Source: Shewanella putrefaciens
Lineage (GTDB): Bacteria > Pseudomonadota > Gammaproteobacteria > Enterobacterales > Shewanellaceae
Assembly (NCBI RefSeq): GCF_016406325.1
Contig: NZ_CP066370.1
Location: 1,302,001 to 1,366,000, forward strand
Reading direction: 5' to 3'
DNA: 64,000 nt
Shown piece by piece: positions 56,302-63,592 of the stretch (position 1 is the first letter of the stretch; each line of letters begins with the position of its first letter). The position numbers and the translations under genes were made by a program. Below the pieces are notes generated by a model, which made no database searches, was not told the DNA's origin, and saw only the letters and a list, made by a program, of their open reading frames with translations.

Positions 56302-57267
56302 ATGATGAACGTTTTTTGTAAAACTCTACTTGCTTCTGCGCTAGCTTCTACAACTCTGGCTTCAGCTTATGCCGCTGAACCACTGACTGTTTATGGTAAG
56401 TTGAATGTCACCGCTCAATCAAATGATGAGAAGGGTGATGCTACAACAACTATTCAAAGTAATGCTTCTCGTTTTGGTGTGAAGGGCGATTTTGCGCTGT
56501 CTAGCTCGCTTGAAGCTTTCTATACTGTGGAATATCAAGTTGATACTGGTAATGCATCAAGCGATAACTTTACTGCACGTAACCAATTTGTTGGTTTGAA
56601 AGGTGCTTTTGGTTCGTTCTCTGTGGGTCGTAATGATACCCTGTTGAAAATTTCTCAAGGTGATGTTGACCAATTCAACGATCTTTCTGGTGACTTAGGT
56701 AAACTATTCAAGGGTGAAGTTCGCGCAGCTCAAACGGCGACTTACCTCACGCCTTCAATGGGTGATTTTGTCTTTGGTGTGACCTATGTTGCCGAAGGAA
56801 ATGCTGTAAAAGATCAATTTGCTCAAGACGGCTTTAGTTTAGCGGCCATGTATGGCGATGCAAAGCTGAAGAAAACTCCCGTTTATGCATCTATTGCCTA
56901 TGACTCTGATGTGTCAGGATATGAGATTGTTCGTGCCACATTACAAGCTAAGTTAGCGGGTATTAAATTGGGCGGTATGTTCCAGCAACAAGAACAAACT
57001 TACAAATTAGACTCAACTAACTTACCTGTTGAAGTCTCCACAGATAGTGTTAATGGTTATCTGTTAAGCGCTGCCTATGATATTGATGCTGTGACGTTAA
57101 AAGCACAGTTCCAAGATATGGAAGACCTTGGTGATTCATGGTCAGTAGGTGCGGATTACAGCTTAGGTAAACCAACTAAACTATTCGCTTTCTACACGAA
57201 CCGTTCATTAGAAGCGTCTACAGATGATGACAAATATATAGGTGTTGGCTTAGAACACAAATTCTAA
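56302..57267 (+). CDS. Outer-membrane porin (gram-negative general porin family)
   Basis: 321 residues with a signal peptide (KTLLASALASTTLASAYA, mature start AEPLTVYGKLNVTAQS). The 16-strand porin pattern is visible: NASRFGVKGDFALSSSLEAFYTVEYQV, NQFVGLKGAFGSFSVGRNDTLLK, and the C-terminal strand ending YIGVGLEHKF with the terminal Phe required for BAM recognition. It sits upstream of phoBR and pstS, so it may supply phosphate or other anions, though no good Pho box was found before it. Its translation start region (AAAGGA, four bases, ATGATGAACG at 56292-56311) matches the complement of the three predicted sRNAs at 60.8-63.5 kb. Confidence 0.9.
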   Translation: MMNVFCKTLLASALASTTLASAYAAEPLTVYGKLNVTAQSNDEKGDATTTIQSNASRFGVKGDFALSSSLEAFYTVEYQVDTGNASSDNFTARNQFVGLKGAFGSFSVGRNDTLLKISQGDVDQFNDLSGDLGKLFKGEVRAAQTATYLTPSMGDFVFGVTYVAEGNAVKDQFAQDGFSLAAMYGDAKLKKTPVYASIAYDSDVSGYEIVRATLQAKLAGIKLGGMFQQQEQTYKLDSTNLPVEVSTDSVNGYLLSAAYDIDAVTLKAQFQDMEDLGDSWSVGADYSLGKPTKLFAFYTNRSLEASTDDDKYIGVGLEHKF

Positions 57268-57288
57268 ATTCAACATTAAGACTCAATT

Positions 57289-57314
57289 AAGGAGGCATGT
57301 TGCCTCCTTTTTTA
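57289..57314 (+). terminator. Intrinsic terminator of the porin gene
   Basis: AAGGAGGCA-TGT-TGCCTCCTT followed by T5, 21 bases after the stop codon. Confidence 0.88.
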
Positions 57315-57385
57315 TTGCTATAAACAAACAGTTATATAAACTTATTGTGACAAATATTGTTACTGTATGGCTTAAATAGTGCGCT

Positions 57386-57403
57386 TATTCATAAATCTGT
57401 AAT
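57386..57403 (+). promoter_or_regulatory. Pho box upstream of phoB
   Basis: TATTCAT-AAAT-CTGTAAT resembles the PhoB site (CTGTCAT repeats four bases apart) and is close to the E. coli phoB box as I remember it. It lies ~50 bases before the phoB start codon and implies autoregulation. Confidence 0.6.
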
Positions 57404-57453
57404 AAAAATGACTAATAATAGTCGTGTTGACATTCACTGACAGAAAATCACTT

Positions 57454-58143
57454 ATGACTGCAAGGATATTGATAGTAGAAGACGAGTTAGCTATCCGTGA
57501 GATGCTGACTTTTGTAATGGAACAGCATGGGTTTACCACCTCTGCGGCGGAAGATTTTGATTCGGCCATTGCGCTGCTAAAGGAGCCTTACCCCGATCTG
57601 ATTTTATTAGATTGGATGTTTCCTGGCGGAAGTGGCATTCAATTGGCAAAACGTTTAAAGCAAGATGAATTCACCCGCCAAATTCCGATCATTATGTTAA
57701 CCGCCCGCGGCGAAGAGGAAGATAAAGTCAAAGGCCTTGAAGTTGGCGCCGATGATTACATTACTAAGCCTTTTTCCCCAAAAGAGCTGGTCGCACGTAT
57801 TAAGGCTGTATTGCGTCGCAGTGCACCGACTCGTTTAGAAGAAACCATTGATGTACAAGGCTTATTGCTTGACCCTGTGAGCCATAGGGTGAGTGTGGGT
57901 GATACTGTTCTTGATATGGGGCCGACTGAGTTCCGTTTATTACACTTCTTTATGACACACCCTGAACGCGTCTATAGCCGTGAACAGTTGCTCGACAATG
58001 TATGGGGCACCAATGTGTATGTTGAAGACAGAACCGTTGATGTGCATATCAGACGACTTCGTAAAGCCGTTGAAGAGTCTGGTCATGATCGCTTGATCCA
58101 AACGGTTCGTGGTGCAGGTTATCGTTTTTCAACACGCATATAG
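57454..58143 (+). CDS. phoB: Phosphate regulon response regulator PhoB
   Basis: 229 residues from ATG 57454 ([18 protein letters not shown]); the ten-residue longer reading from 57424 is not family-like. The receiver domain has the acidic pair VEDE, phosphoacceptor Asp in LLDWMFPGG, Thr in MLTARGEE and Lys in [10 protein letters not shown]. The OmpR-type winged-helix domain is in the C-terminal half ([42 protein letters not shown]). Activated by PhoR under phosphate limitation. phoR follows after 79 bases. Confidence 0.97.
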   Translation: MTARILIVEDELAIREMLTFVMEQHGFTTSAAEDFDSAIALLKEPYPDLILLDWMFPGGSGIQLAKRLKQDEFTRQIPIIMLTARGEEEDKVKGLEVGADDYITKPFSPKELVARIKAVLRRSAPTRLEETIDVQGLLLDPVSHRVSVGDTVLDMGPTEFRLLHFFMTHPERVYSREQLLDNVWGTNVYVEDRTVDVHIRRLRKAVEESGHDRLIQTVRGAGYRFSTRI

Positions 58144-58222
58144 TGCTGATGAGTGATAGGCACAAGTAGCCTTTTAGGCTATCTTGTCCTTCTCTTATTT
58201 AGCCTGATGTCTGGGTTTATTT

Positions 58223-59521
58223 ATGTTTAACTCTTATTCAGGGTGCCGGTTGTTTACACGCTTGGCAGTGTATTTACTGCTTTGTTTGCTAATTGGTTTA
58301 TTGGTAGGGAAGCCCCTCTGGATACTCGTTGTTGGTCTGCTCGGTTTACTGTGTTGGCATTACCAGCAATTGACACGTCTCAACTTTTGGCTGTGGCGAG
58401 ACAAAAAACTCACTCCACCTCAAGGGAGCGGTAGTTGGGAGGGCGTGTTTAATGGTATTTATCGCCTACAGGGAAAAAACCGCCGTAGAGTGGGGCAACT
58501 TGCTGCGCTTTTAGCACGATTCCGTCAAGGAGCTGAAGCATTACCCGATGCTGCTGTGGTGCTTGATTCTGAGCATAATATTTTATGGTGTAATAAGTTA
58601 GCGCAACTGATTCTCGGTTTTGTGTGGCCGCAGGATAATGGTCAACGAATCGATAATTTAATCCGCCATCCTGATTTTTCCGCTTATATCAAAAGTGCAC
58701 AATATAAAGAACCGCTGGAGTTACCTTCGCCTGTATCGGATAAGCGTTTACTTGAAATCCGTATCATGGCTTATGGTGACAGACAATTGTTATTAATTGC
58801 GCGGGATATTACTCGTATACGTCAGCTAGAGGGAATGCGTAAAGAGTTTGTCGCTAATGTGTCACACGAACTTAAAACGCCGCTCACTGTGTTACAGGGC
58901 TACCTCGAAATGATGCAAAGTATGGCAGAGCCTGATTCGATGAATGTCAAGCCGCTGGCATTAATGCAGCAGCAGACTCAACGCATGCAATCCATGGTCG
59001 AACAGCTATTAGCGCTCTCGCGAATTGAAGATGCGGCAGATATAAATTTAGAGAACACCGTTAATATGTCGCAATTAATGGAAGTCCTTAAAGAAGAAGC
59101 GAAAGCACTTGCTCAAGATAGGTATGAGTTGAGTTTTTACTGTGAATCAGGACTCGATTCACACGGTAATGAGTTACAACTTAGAAGTGCTTGTTCTAAT
59201 TTAATTTCTAATGCTATTCGCTACACAGAGCCTGGCGGCAAAATTACCGTACAGTGGCGAAGTGTGGCTACGGGCGGGCTTTTTAGTGTGACAGATACGG
59301 GGGAAGGTATTGCACCACAACACATTGCCCGTTTAACGGAGCGTTTTTACCGTGTCGATAGTGCTCGTTCTCGCCAAACCGGCGGCAGTGGCTTAGGGCT
59401 GGCGATTGTTAAACACGCACTTAATCACCACCATAGTGAGTTAACGATTACAAGTGAAGTGGGAAAAGGGAGTACTTTTAGCTTTGTGATCCCGCTGCAT
59501 TTAATCAAACGCAAGAAATAG
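58223..59521 (+). CDS. phoR: Phosphate regulon sensor kinase PhoR
   Basis: 432 residues, the usual length. Two adjacent N-terminal membrane helices (~10-48) with almost no periplasmic loop are followed by a linker and a PAS domain (~95-195). The dimerisation/phosphoacceptor helix FVANVSHELKTPLTVLQGYLEMM (His in SHELKTP) comes next, then a HATPase domain with NLISNAIRYTEPGG, TDTGEGI and GGSGLGLAIV. As in E. coli, phosphate status is probably sensed through Pst/PhoU, not directly. phoU and pstCAB are not in the window. Confidence 0.96.
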   Translation: MFNSYSGCRLFTRLAVYLLLCLLIGLLVGKPLWILVVGLLGLLCWHYQQLTRLNFWLWRDKKLTPPQGSGSWEGVFNGIYRLQGKNRRRVGQLAALLARFRQGAEALPDAAVVLDSEHNILWCNKLAQLILGFVWPQDNGQRIDNLIRHPDFSAYIKSAQYKEPLELPSPVSDKRLLEIRIMAYGDRQLLLIARDITRIRQLEGMRKEFVANVSHELKTPLTVLQGYLEMMQSMAEPDSMNVKPLALMQQQTQRMQSMVEQLLALSRIEDAADINLENTVNMSQLMEVLKEEAKALAQDRYELSFYCESGLDSHGNELQLRSACSNLISNAIRYTEPGGKITVQWRSVATGGLFSVTDTGEGIAPQHIARLTERFYRVDSARSRQTGGSGLGLAIVKHALNHHHSELTITSEVGKGSTFSFVIPLHLIKRKK

Positions 59522-59552
59522 CATATGTAAAATATTGGATTTATTAATAATA

Positions 59553-59580
59553 AAAACAGGCCATTACGGCCTGTTTTATT
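59553..59580 (+). terminator. Intrinsic terminator of phoBR
   Basis: AAAACAGGCC / GGCCTGTTTT stem with five-base loop, then ATTTTG. Confidence 0.85.
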
Positions 59581-59635
59581 TTGTTTATCTCACCTTTGCA
59601 GGACGGTGAACTCAAAAAAATATAAAAATGTGACA

Positions 59636-59653
59636 TTGTCATCTAAGTGTCAC
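59636..59653 (+). promoter_or_regulatory. Pho box upstream of pstS
   Basis: TTGTCAT-CTAA-GTGTCAC: two near-consensus PhoB half sites with the correct four-base spacing, ~95 bases before the pstS start codon. The same stretch is also partly palindromic (GTGACA...TGTCAC). Confidence 0.75.
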
Positions 59654-59747
59654 ATCACAGACATAGAATTGTCATTGTAGCAATTGATACTGGCTGCGTC
59701 TGAAGAAACTTAGTTAGAAATTAGTTAGCTTACTACTGGAGCATATA

Positions 59748-60719
59748 ATGAAACTGAAAAAGCTTGTCGGCGCGATGACTCTTACTGCCGCTGGTGTATT
59801 CTCTGCCACTGCCATGGCATCGATTGATCAATCTCTGCCTACTTATGAGAAAACAAGTGGCGTATCAGGCAATCTATCATCTGCAGGTTCGGATACTTTA
59901 GCCAATATGATGACATTATGGGCTGAAGAATTTAAGCACATGTACCCTAACGTTAATATCCAAATTCAAGCCGCAGGTTCTTCTACAGCGCCACCAGCGT
60001 TGACAGAAGGGACTTCACAGTTCGGTCCTATGAGCCGCAAGATGAAGCCCAACGAAATTGAAGCGTTTGAAAAGCATTATGGTTATAAGCCTACAGAAAT
60101 TCGCGTAGCAATTGATGCTTTAGCTGTGTTTGTACATAAAGACAACCCAATTAAAGGTCTAACTGCAGAGCAAGTTGATGGTATTTTCTCCTCTACGCAC
60201 AAATGTGGTGGCAGTGATATCCAACGTTGGGGTGATTTAGGCCTTGACGGTAACTGGTCAGCAAAAGATGTTCAACTCTACGGCCGTAACTCAGTATCTG
60301 GTACTTATGGTTATTTTAAAGAACATGCTCTTTGTAAAGGTGATTTCAAAGCCAACGTGAATGAGCAACCCGGTTCTGCTTCGGTAGTGCAATCAGTATC
60401 TCAATCACTTAATGCTGTGGGTTATTCTGGAATTGGCTATGTTACAGCAGGTGTAAAAGCTGTGCCTATTGCCAAGAAAGGCAATGAATTTATCGAAGCG
60501 ACACCTGAAAATGCGGCTAACGGTACTTACCCATTATCACGTTACCTATATGTTTACGTGAACAAACAACCAAACAAAGATTTAGCGCCAATGGAAAAAG
60601 AATTCATCCGTTACGTGCTGTCTAAGCAAGGTCAGCAAGTGGTAGAGAAAGACGGTTATGTCACTTTGCCCAAAAGCGTTGTTGCTAAAGATTTAGAGCA
60701 ATTAGGTATTCGCTTGTAA
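59748..60719 (+). CDS. pstS: Periplasmic phosphate-binding protein
   Basis: 323 residues. The signal peptide [20 protein letters not shown] leads to a mature protein with [53 protein letters not shown] and [19 protein letters not shown], the phosphate-contact loops of the PstS family. The rest of the transporter (pstCAB, phoU) is absent; the gene is monocistronic between two terminators. It is directly downstream of phoBR and has a Pho box, so it should be strongly induced by phosphate starvation. Confidence 0.94.
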   Translation: MKLKKLVGAMTLTAAGVFSATAMASIDQSLPTYEKTSGVSGNLSSAGSDTLANMMTLWAEEFKHMYPNVNIQIQAAGSSTAPPALTEGTSQFGPMSRKMKPNEIEAFEKHYGYKPTEIRVAIDALAVFVHKDNPIKGLTAEQVDGIFSSTHKCGGSDIQRWGDLGLDGNWSAKDVQLYGRNSVSGTYGYFKEHALCKGDFKANVNEQPGSASVVQSVSQSLNAVGYSGIGYVTAGVKAVPIAKKGNEFIEATPENAANGTYPLSRYLYVYVNKQPNKDLAPMEKEFIRYVLSKQGQQVVEKDGYVTLPKSVVAKDLEQLGIRL

Positions 60720-60738
60720 GTTAAGTCGTATCACACTT

Positions 60739-60765
60739 AAGGACCTCTTCGGAGGTCCTTTTTTA
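60739..60765 (+). terminator. Intrinsic terminator of pstS
   Basis: AAGGACCTC-TTC-GGAGGTCCTT followed by T5. Confidence 0.9.
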
Positions 60766-60808
60766 TGGGGATGCTTTGAGAGAAAGATTTAAGTACAAAC
60801 GAAGGTAT

Positions 60809-60930
60809 AAAAAAAAGCAACCTAAGTAGGTTGCTATAAATTCCAAATCGGAATACCGGGATGATCGCGCTAGAAACCATCTAAAGGAGAATGATGATGA
60901 ACGAAGAAACTCATTGCAAAGATTCGGTTC
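60809..60930 (-). ncRNA. Predicted sigma-E-dependent sRNA, unit A
   Basis: A minus-strand transcript of about 120 bases is predicted. It would start ~7 bases after the -10 box at 60937-60941, run through the complement of 60883-60903 (CGTTCATCATCATTCTCCTT), then CTAGCGC (60867-60873) and a small ATTCC/GGAAT hairpin. It ends at a perfect terminator stem AGCAACCTA / TAGGTTGCT (60816-60835) followed by eight T on the minus strand. Units B and C have the same order of elements. The CTCC/CAT stretch is complementary to ribosome-binding sites and can pair with the porin start at 56292-56311. No expression data; RNA ends are estimates. Confidence 0.68.
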
Positions 60931-60936
60931 ATAATA

Positions 60937-60963
60937 TCTGACTCAAGGTTTGAAAATTAGTTC
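60937..60963 (-). promoter_or_regulatory. Sigma-E-type promoter of unit A
   Basis: Minus strand: GAACTA, 16 bases, TCAGA, close to the RpoE consensus GGAACTT-N16-TCNRA. Same spacing as the promoters of units B and C. Confidence 0.6.
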
Positions 60964-61184
60964 ACACAAAGAGCAAAAAAATTTATATAAAAAGATTAAT
61001 ACTGCGTAATAGGTGCTTTCTACAACAGCATTTTATCAACCTCCCCCCCTTAAACGGCAAATGCCTAGAATATGCTTAGTTACAAAAATCCGATGATACA
61101 TCCTGATCATACCATTTGCGTCTGACTAAATTTGCAGTCGATAATGTGTCTTAATTGCTACAGTGAATACAGGTTATCGAGGCG
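60964..61184. other. Intergenic DNA before the M1 peptidase gene
   Basis: The remainder of the pstS to M1 peptidase gap. AT-rich, contains a CCCCCCC run near 61045-61052 and must hold the peptidase promoter; no other element was recognised. Confidence 0.5.
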
Positions 61185-63023
61185 ATGTCGATAGAATCAA
61201 CACACAGTCATTTATTTATCAATACCGATTGGGATCTGACCCGAGATTATCATTCTTTTGCCAATAGCGAACAGGTGCAAGTGACCCATGTCTCTTTGGA
61301 GCTATCGGTGGATTTTTATGCTCAGCGCCTTACGGGTAAAGCGACACTGTCATTGAACTTTGTGCAATCACATGTTGCAGAGCTTTGGCTTGATACTCGA
61401 GATTTAACCATACTTGCCGTGACAACCGTTAGTGCAGAGCCCCTTAATGTAGAGTTCCTTGATTTTGAATTCCAAGAAAACAATCCAATCCTAGGGCAAA
61501 AACTCTGTATTCGTTTACCTCGCACTCCTTGCTATCAGATTTGTATTGAATACCAAACATCCCCCAATGCACAAGGGTTGCAATGGCTAACGCCAGAACA
61601 AACCGCGGGTAAACAACAACCTTACCTCTTTAGTCAATCGCAACCCATTAATGCTCGTAGCTGGATCCCACTGCAAGATAGCCCCAAAGTGCGAATTACC
61701 TTCGACGCTAAGGTACATGTACCACTGGGGATGCGTGCTGTAATGAGTGCCATGAATCATCCAGAAACCCCATTAGAAGGCGCCTTTACATTTGAGATGG
61801 AAAAGCCCATTCCTACTCACCTAATGGCATTAGCTGTAGGAGATATAGCTTTCCAAGCAATAGGTCCAAGATGTGGCGTTTATACTGAACCCAGTATGCT
61901 TAAGGCTGCCGTTGCCGAATTTGATGATACCGAACATATGCTCGAGGTTGCTGAAGCATTACTTGGTCCCTATGTGTGGGATCGCTATGACATCATAGTG
62001 CTGCCACCGAGTTTTCCCTTTGGTGGAATGGAAAATCCAAGATTGGCGTTTTTAACGCCAACCTTGATTGCTGGGGATAAAAGTTTGGTGTCAACCGTTG
62101 CCCATGAGTTAGCCCATTCTTGGACAGGGAATTTAGTGAGCAATGCAACTTGGCGGGATCTTTGGTTAAACGAAGGTTTTACCACCTATTTTACCAATCG
62201 AATTGTCGAAGCCGTTTATGGTAAAGAACAGGCTGAATTAGAGTGGGTGATAGAGTTTGGCCGCCTAAAAGAGGAAATGACCTCGTTACCTAAATACAAA
62301 CAAACCTTACCTGCGAATGTGCAACTGGACGATCCCAATCTTGCGTTTAATCGCTTTACCTATGATAAAGCTTCCATGTTTGTTCACGAGCTAGAACATA
62401 GACTCGGAAGGATTGAGTTCGATAAATTTTTAATCAAATATGTGAGCCATTTTGCTTTTAAAGCCATCACGACCGAGGAGTTTGTCACTTATGCTCAAGC
62501 AACCATATTACAAACATATCCAGATAAAATAAGTGAAGTAGAGCTGCTTGAGTGGGTTTATGGTGAAGGCTTACCAGAATGGTATAGAGGTCCAACTTCG
62601 TCGAGTTTAGATAAAGTGGATGATGCACTGGCGTGTTTTTTACAGGGGACAGCGGCAAGTCATTTAACCGTTAAAGGTTGGCGAGTTCACCACTGGCAAT
62701 ATTTTTTGAGTCAACTACCTGAAGTTTTGACCCAAGTCCAACTGATGGATCTTGATGACACTTTTCATTTCACCCAATCTAAGAATGCAGAAATTGCCTG
62801 TGATTGGTTTAGAGTGGCAATTCGTAATCACTATGATCCAGTTTTGCCAGCTTTAAGTGCTTATTTGATACGCATTGGCCGAGGTAAATTTGTACGACCG
62901 CTTTATGCTGAACTACAAATTGCTGGATATGATACCGAATTAAAAGAAATTTATGCTAAAGCTCGTAAAGGGTATCATCCATCGATTCAAGTACAGTTGG
63001 ATAAGTCGTTAAAATGCCCATAA
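61185..63023 (+). CDS. M1-family aminopeptidase, leukotriene-A4-hydrolase-like
   Basis: 612 residues without a signal peptide, so cytoplasmic. An N-terminal beta-saddle domain is followed by the catalytic domain with the exopeptidase motif GGMENPRLAF and the zinc motif TVAHELAHSWTGNLVSN (HExxH), plus ligand Glu in LWLNEGFTTYF. A helical C-terminal domain of the LTA4H type completes it (YGEGLPEW). It removes N-terminal residues from peptides; epoxide hydrolase activity is uncertain. The gene is flanked on both sides by predicted minus-strand sRNA units and has no plus-strand terminator of its own. Confidence 0.92.
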   Translation: MSIESTHSHLFINTDWDLTRDYHSFANSEQVQVTHVSLELSVDFYAQRLTGKATLSLNFVQSHVAELWLDTRDLTILAVTTVSAEPLNVEFLDFEFQENNPILGQKLCIRLPRTPCYQICIEYQTSPNAQGLQWLTPEQTAGKQQPYLFSQSQPINARSWIPLQDSPKVRITFDAKVHVPLGMRAVMSAMNHPETPLEGAFTFEMEKPIPTHLMALAVGDIAFQAIGPRCGVYTEPSMLKAAVAEFDDTEHMLEVAEALLGPYVWDRYDIIVLPPSFPFGGMENPRLAFLTPTLIAGDKSLVSTVAHELAHSWTGNLVSNATWRDLWLNEGFTTYFTNRIVEAVYGKEQAELEWVIEFGRLKEEMTSLPKYKQTLPANVQLDDPNLAFNRFTYDKASMFVHELEHRLGRIEFDKFLIKYVSHFAFKAITTEEFVTYAQATILQTYPDKISEVELLEWVYGEGLPEWYRGPTSSSLDKVDDALACFLQGTAASHLTVKGWRVHHWQYFLSQLPEVLTQVQLMDLDDTFHFTQSKNAEIACDWFRVAIRNHYDPVLPALSAYLIRIGRGKFVRPLYAELQIAGYDTELKEIYAKARKGYHPSIQVQLDKSLKCP

Positions 63024-63032
63024 ATTTGAGAT

Positions 63033-63255
63033 AAAAAAATGGCAACCAGAGGTTGCCATAAAAAATCAGAGTAGAATACAAAAGAATTCAGTGCGCTAGC
63101 GTGTTTTCCGTTGTATCCCCAAAGGGAGATGATGATGAACGACTAACCAACCTGACTCAATGCGATAAAACAGAAACTGTATCATTTGAATGAAGCTCTT
63201 TATCTAACAAGCCCCACTACCAAGTGTGCATTTAATCTCATTTGCTAATCCTTAC
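63033..63255 (-). ncRNA. Predicted sigma-E-dependent sRNA, unit B
   Basis: Minus-strand unit related to A and C. The terminator stem ATGGCAACC / GGTTGCCAT (63039-63059) is followed by seven T on the minus strand. CTAGCGC lies at 63092-63098 and the shared CGTTCATCATCATCTCCCTT stretch at 63122-63141 in complement. TTGAGTCAGG just before it matches unit A. The best promoter is 120 bases farther out (63262-63288), giving an RNA of ~220 bases; a shorter form from an unseen nearer start, or by processing, is possible. It overlaps no coding sequence and begins ten bases beyond the M1 peptidase stop codon. Confidence 0.62.
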
Positions 63256-63261
63256 GTATAT

Positions 63262-63288
63262 TCAGAGTCATCATTTTTTGTAAAGTTC
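63262..63288 (-). promoter_or_regulatory. Sigma-E-type promoter of unit B
   Basis: Minus strand: TGAACTT, 16 bases, TCTGA. This is the best RpoE consensus match of the three. Confidence 0.65.
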
Positions 63289-63389
63289 ACTCGTTTTAGA
63301 AAAAAAGAGAAAATATTTTTTTGGATATGTTCAAGCAACCTAAATAGCAACATTTTGGGCATAGTAAAAGTGAAGTGAAGAGAAGAGAT

Positions 63390-63494
63390 AAAAAAAGGCA
63401 ACCAAACGGTCGCCTAGTGACCTACTCCTAGGTCAAGGGGCTGCGCTAGAAGCCCTTGGGAGAATGATGAACATGAAAAAGACATTCGCTGCTC
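63390..63494 (-). ncRNA. Predicted sigma-E-dependent sRNA, unit C
   Basis: Predicted minus-strand RNA of ~105 bases. It includes GTTCATCATTCTCCC (complement of 63459-63473), CTAGCGC in the loop of a GGGCT/AGCCCC-type hairpin (~63434-63457), a GACCTA/TAGGTC hairpin (63425-63440 region) and the terminator stem AGGCGACC / GGTTGCCT (63396-63415, one mismatch) followed by seven T. Shared elements and their order make it a paralogue of units A and B. The first ~30 bases differ from A, which may vary target range. Confidence 0.68.
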
Positions 63495-63500
63495 AATACA

Positions 63501-63527
63501 TTTGAGTGGTGCGTACGGTTAAAGTTC
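63501..63527 (-). promoter_or_regulatory. Sigma-E-type promoter of unit C
   Basis: Minus strand: TGAACTT, 16 bases, TCAAA, nearly the full RpoE consensus, placed ~25-30 bases ahead of the conserved pairing stretch. Confidence 0.66.
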
Positions 63528-63592
63528 AATTTTATATTAAAAAAATTAATTTATTTTTTTAACTGAATATTTTCAGATGGATAGACAATAAA

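Noticed and set aside
60891..60941. Plus-strand mini reading frame (MMMNEETHCKDSVHNI) behind a strong AAAGGAGA, with similar starts at 63129 and 63464
   Set aside because: The three frames have unrelated lengths and sequences (5, 13 and 16 residues) and no promoter was seen. The conserved part is only the Shine-Dalgarno/ATG-like stretch. All three terminators and the sigma-E promoters point to minus-strand RNAs, so the ATG-like sequence is best read as the complement of an sRNA pairing region. A plus-strand leader-peptide function is not fully excluded.
63039..63059. Hairpin after the M1 peptidase stop as its plus-strand terminator
   Set aside because: The plus strand continues with A residues and no T tract; the T7 tract is on the minus strand, so it terminates the opposite RNA (unit B).
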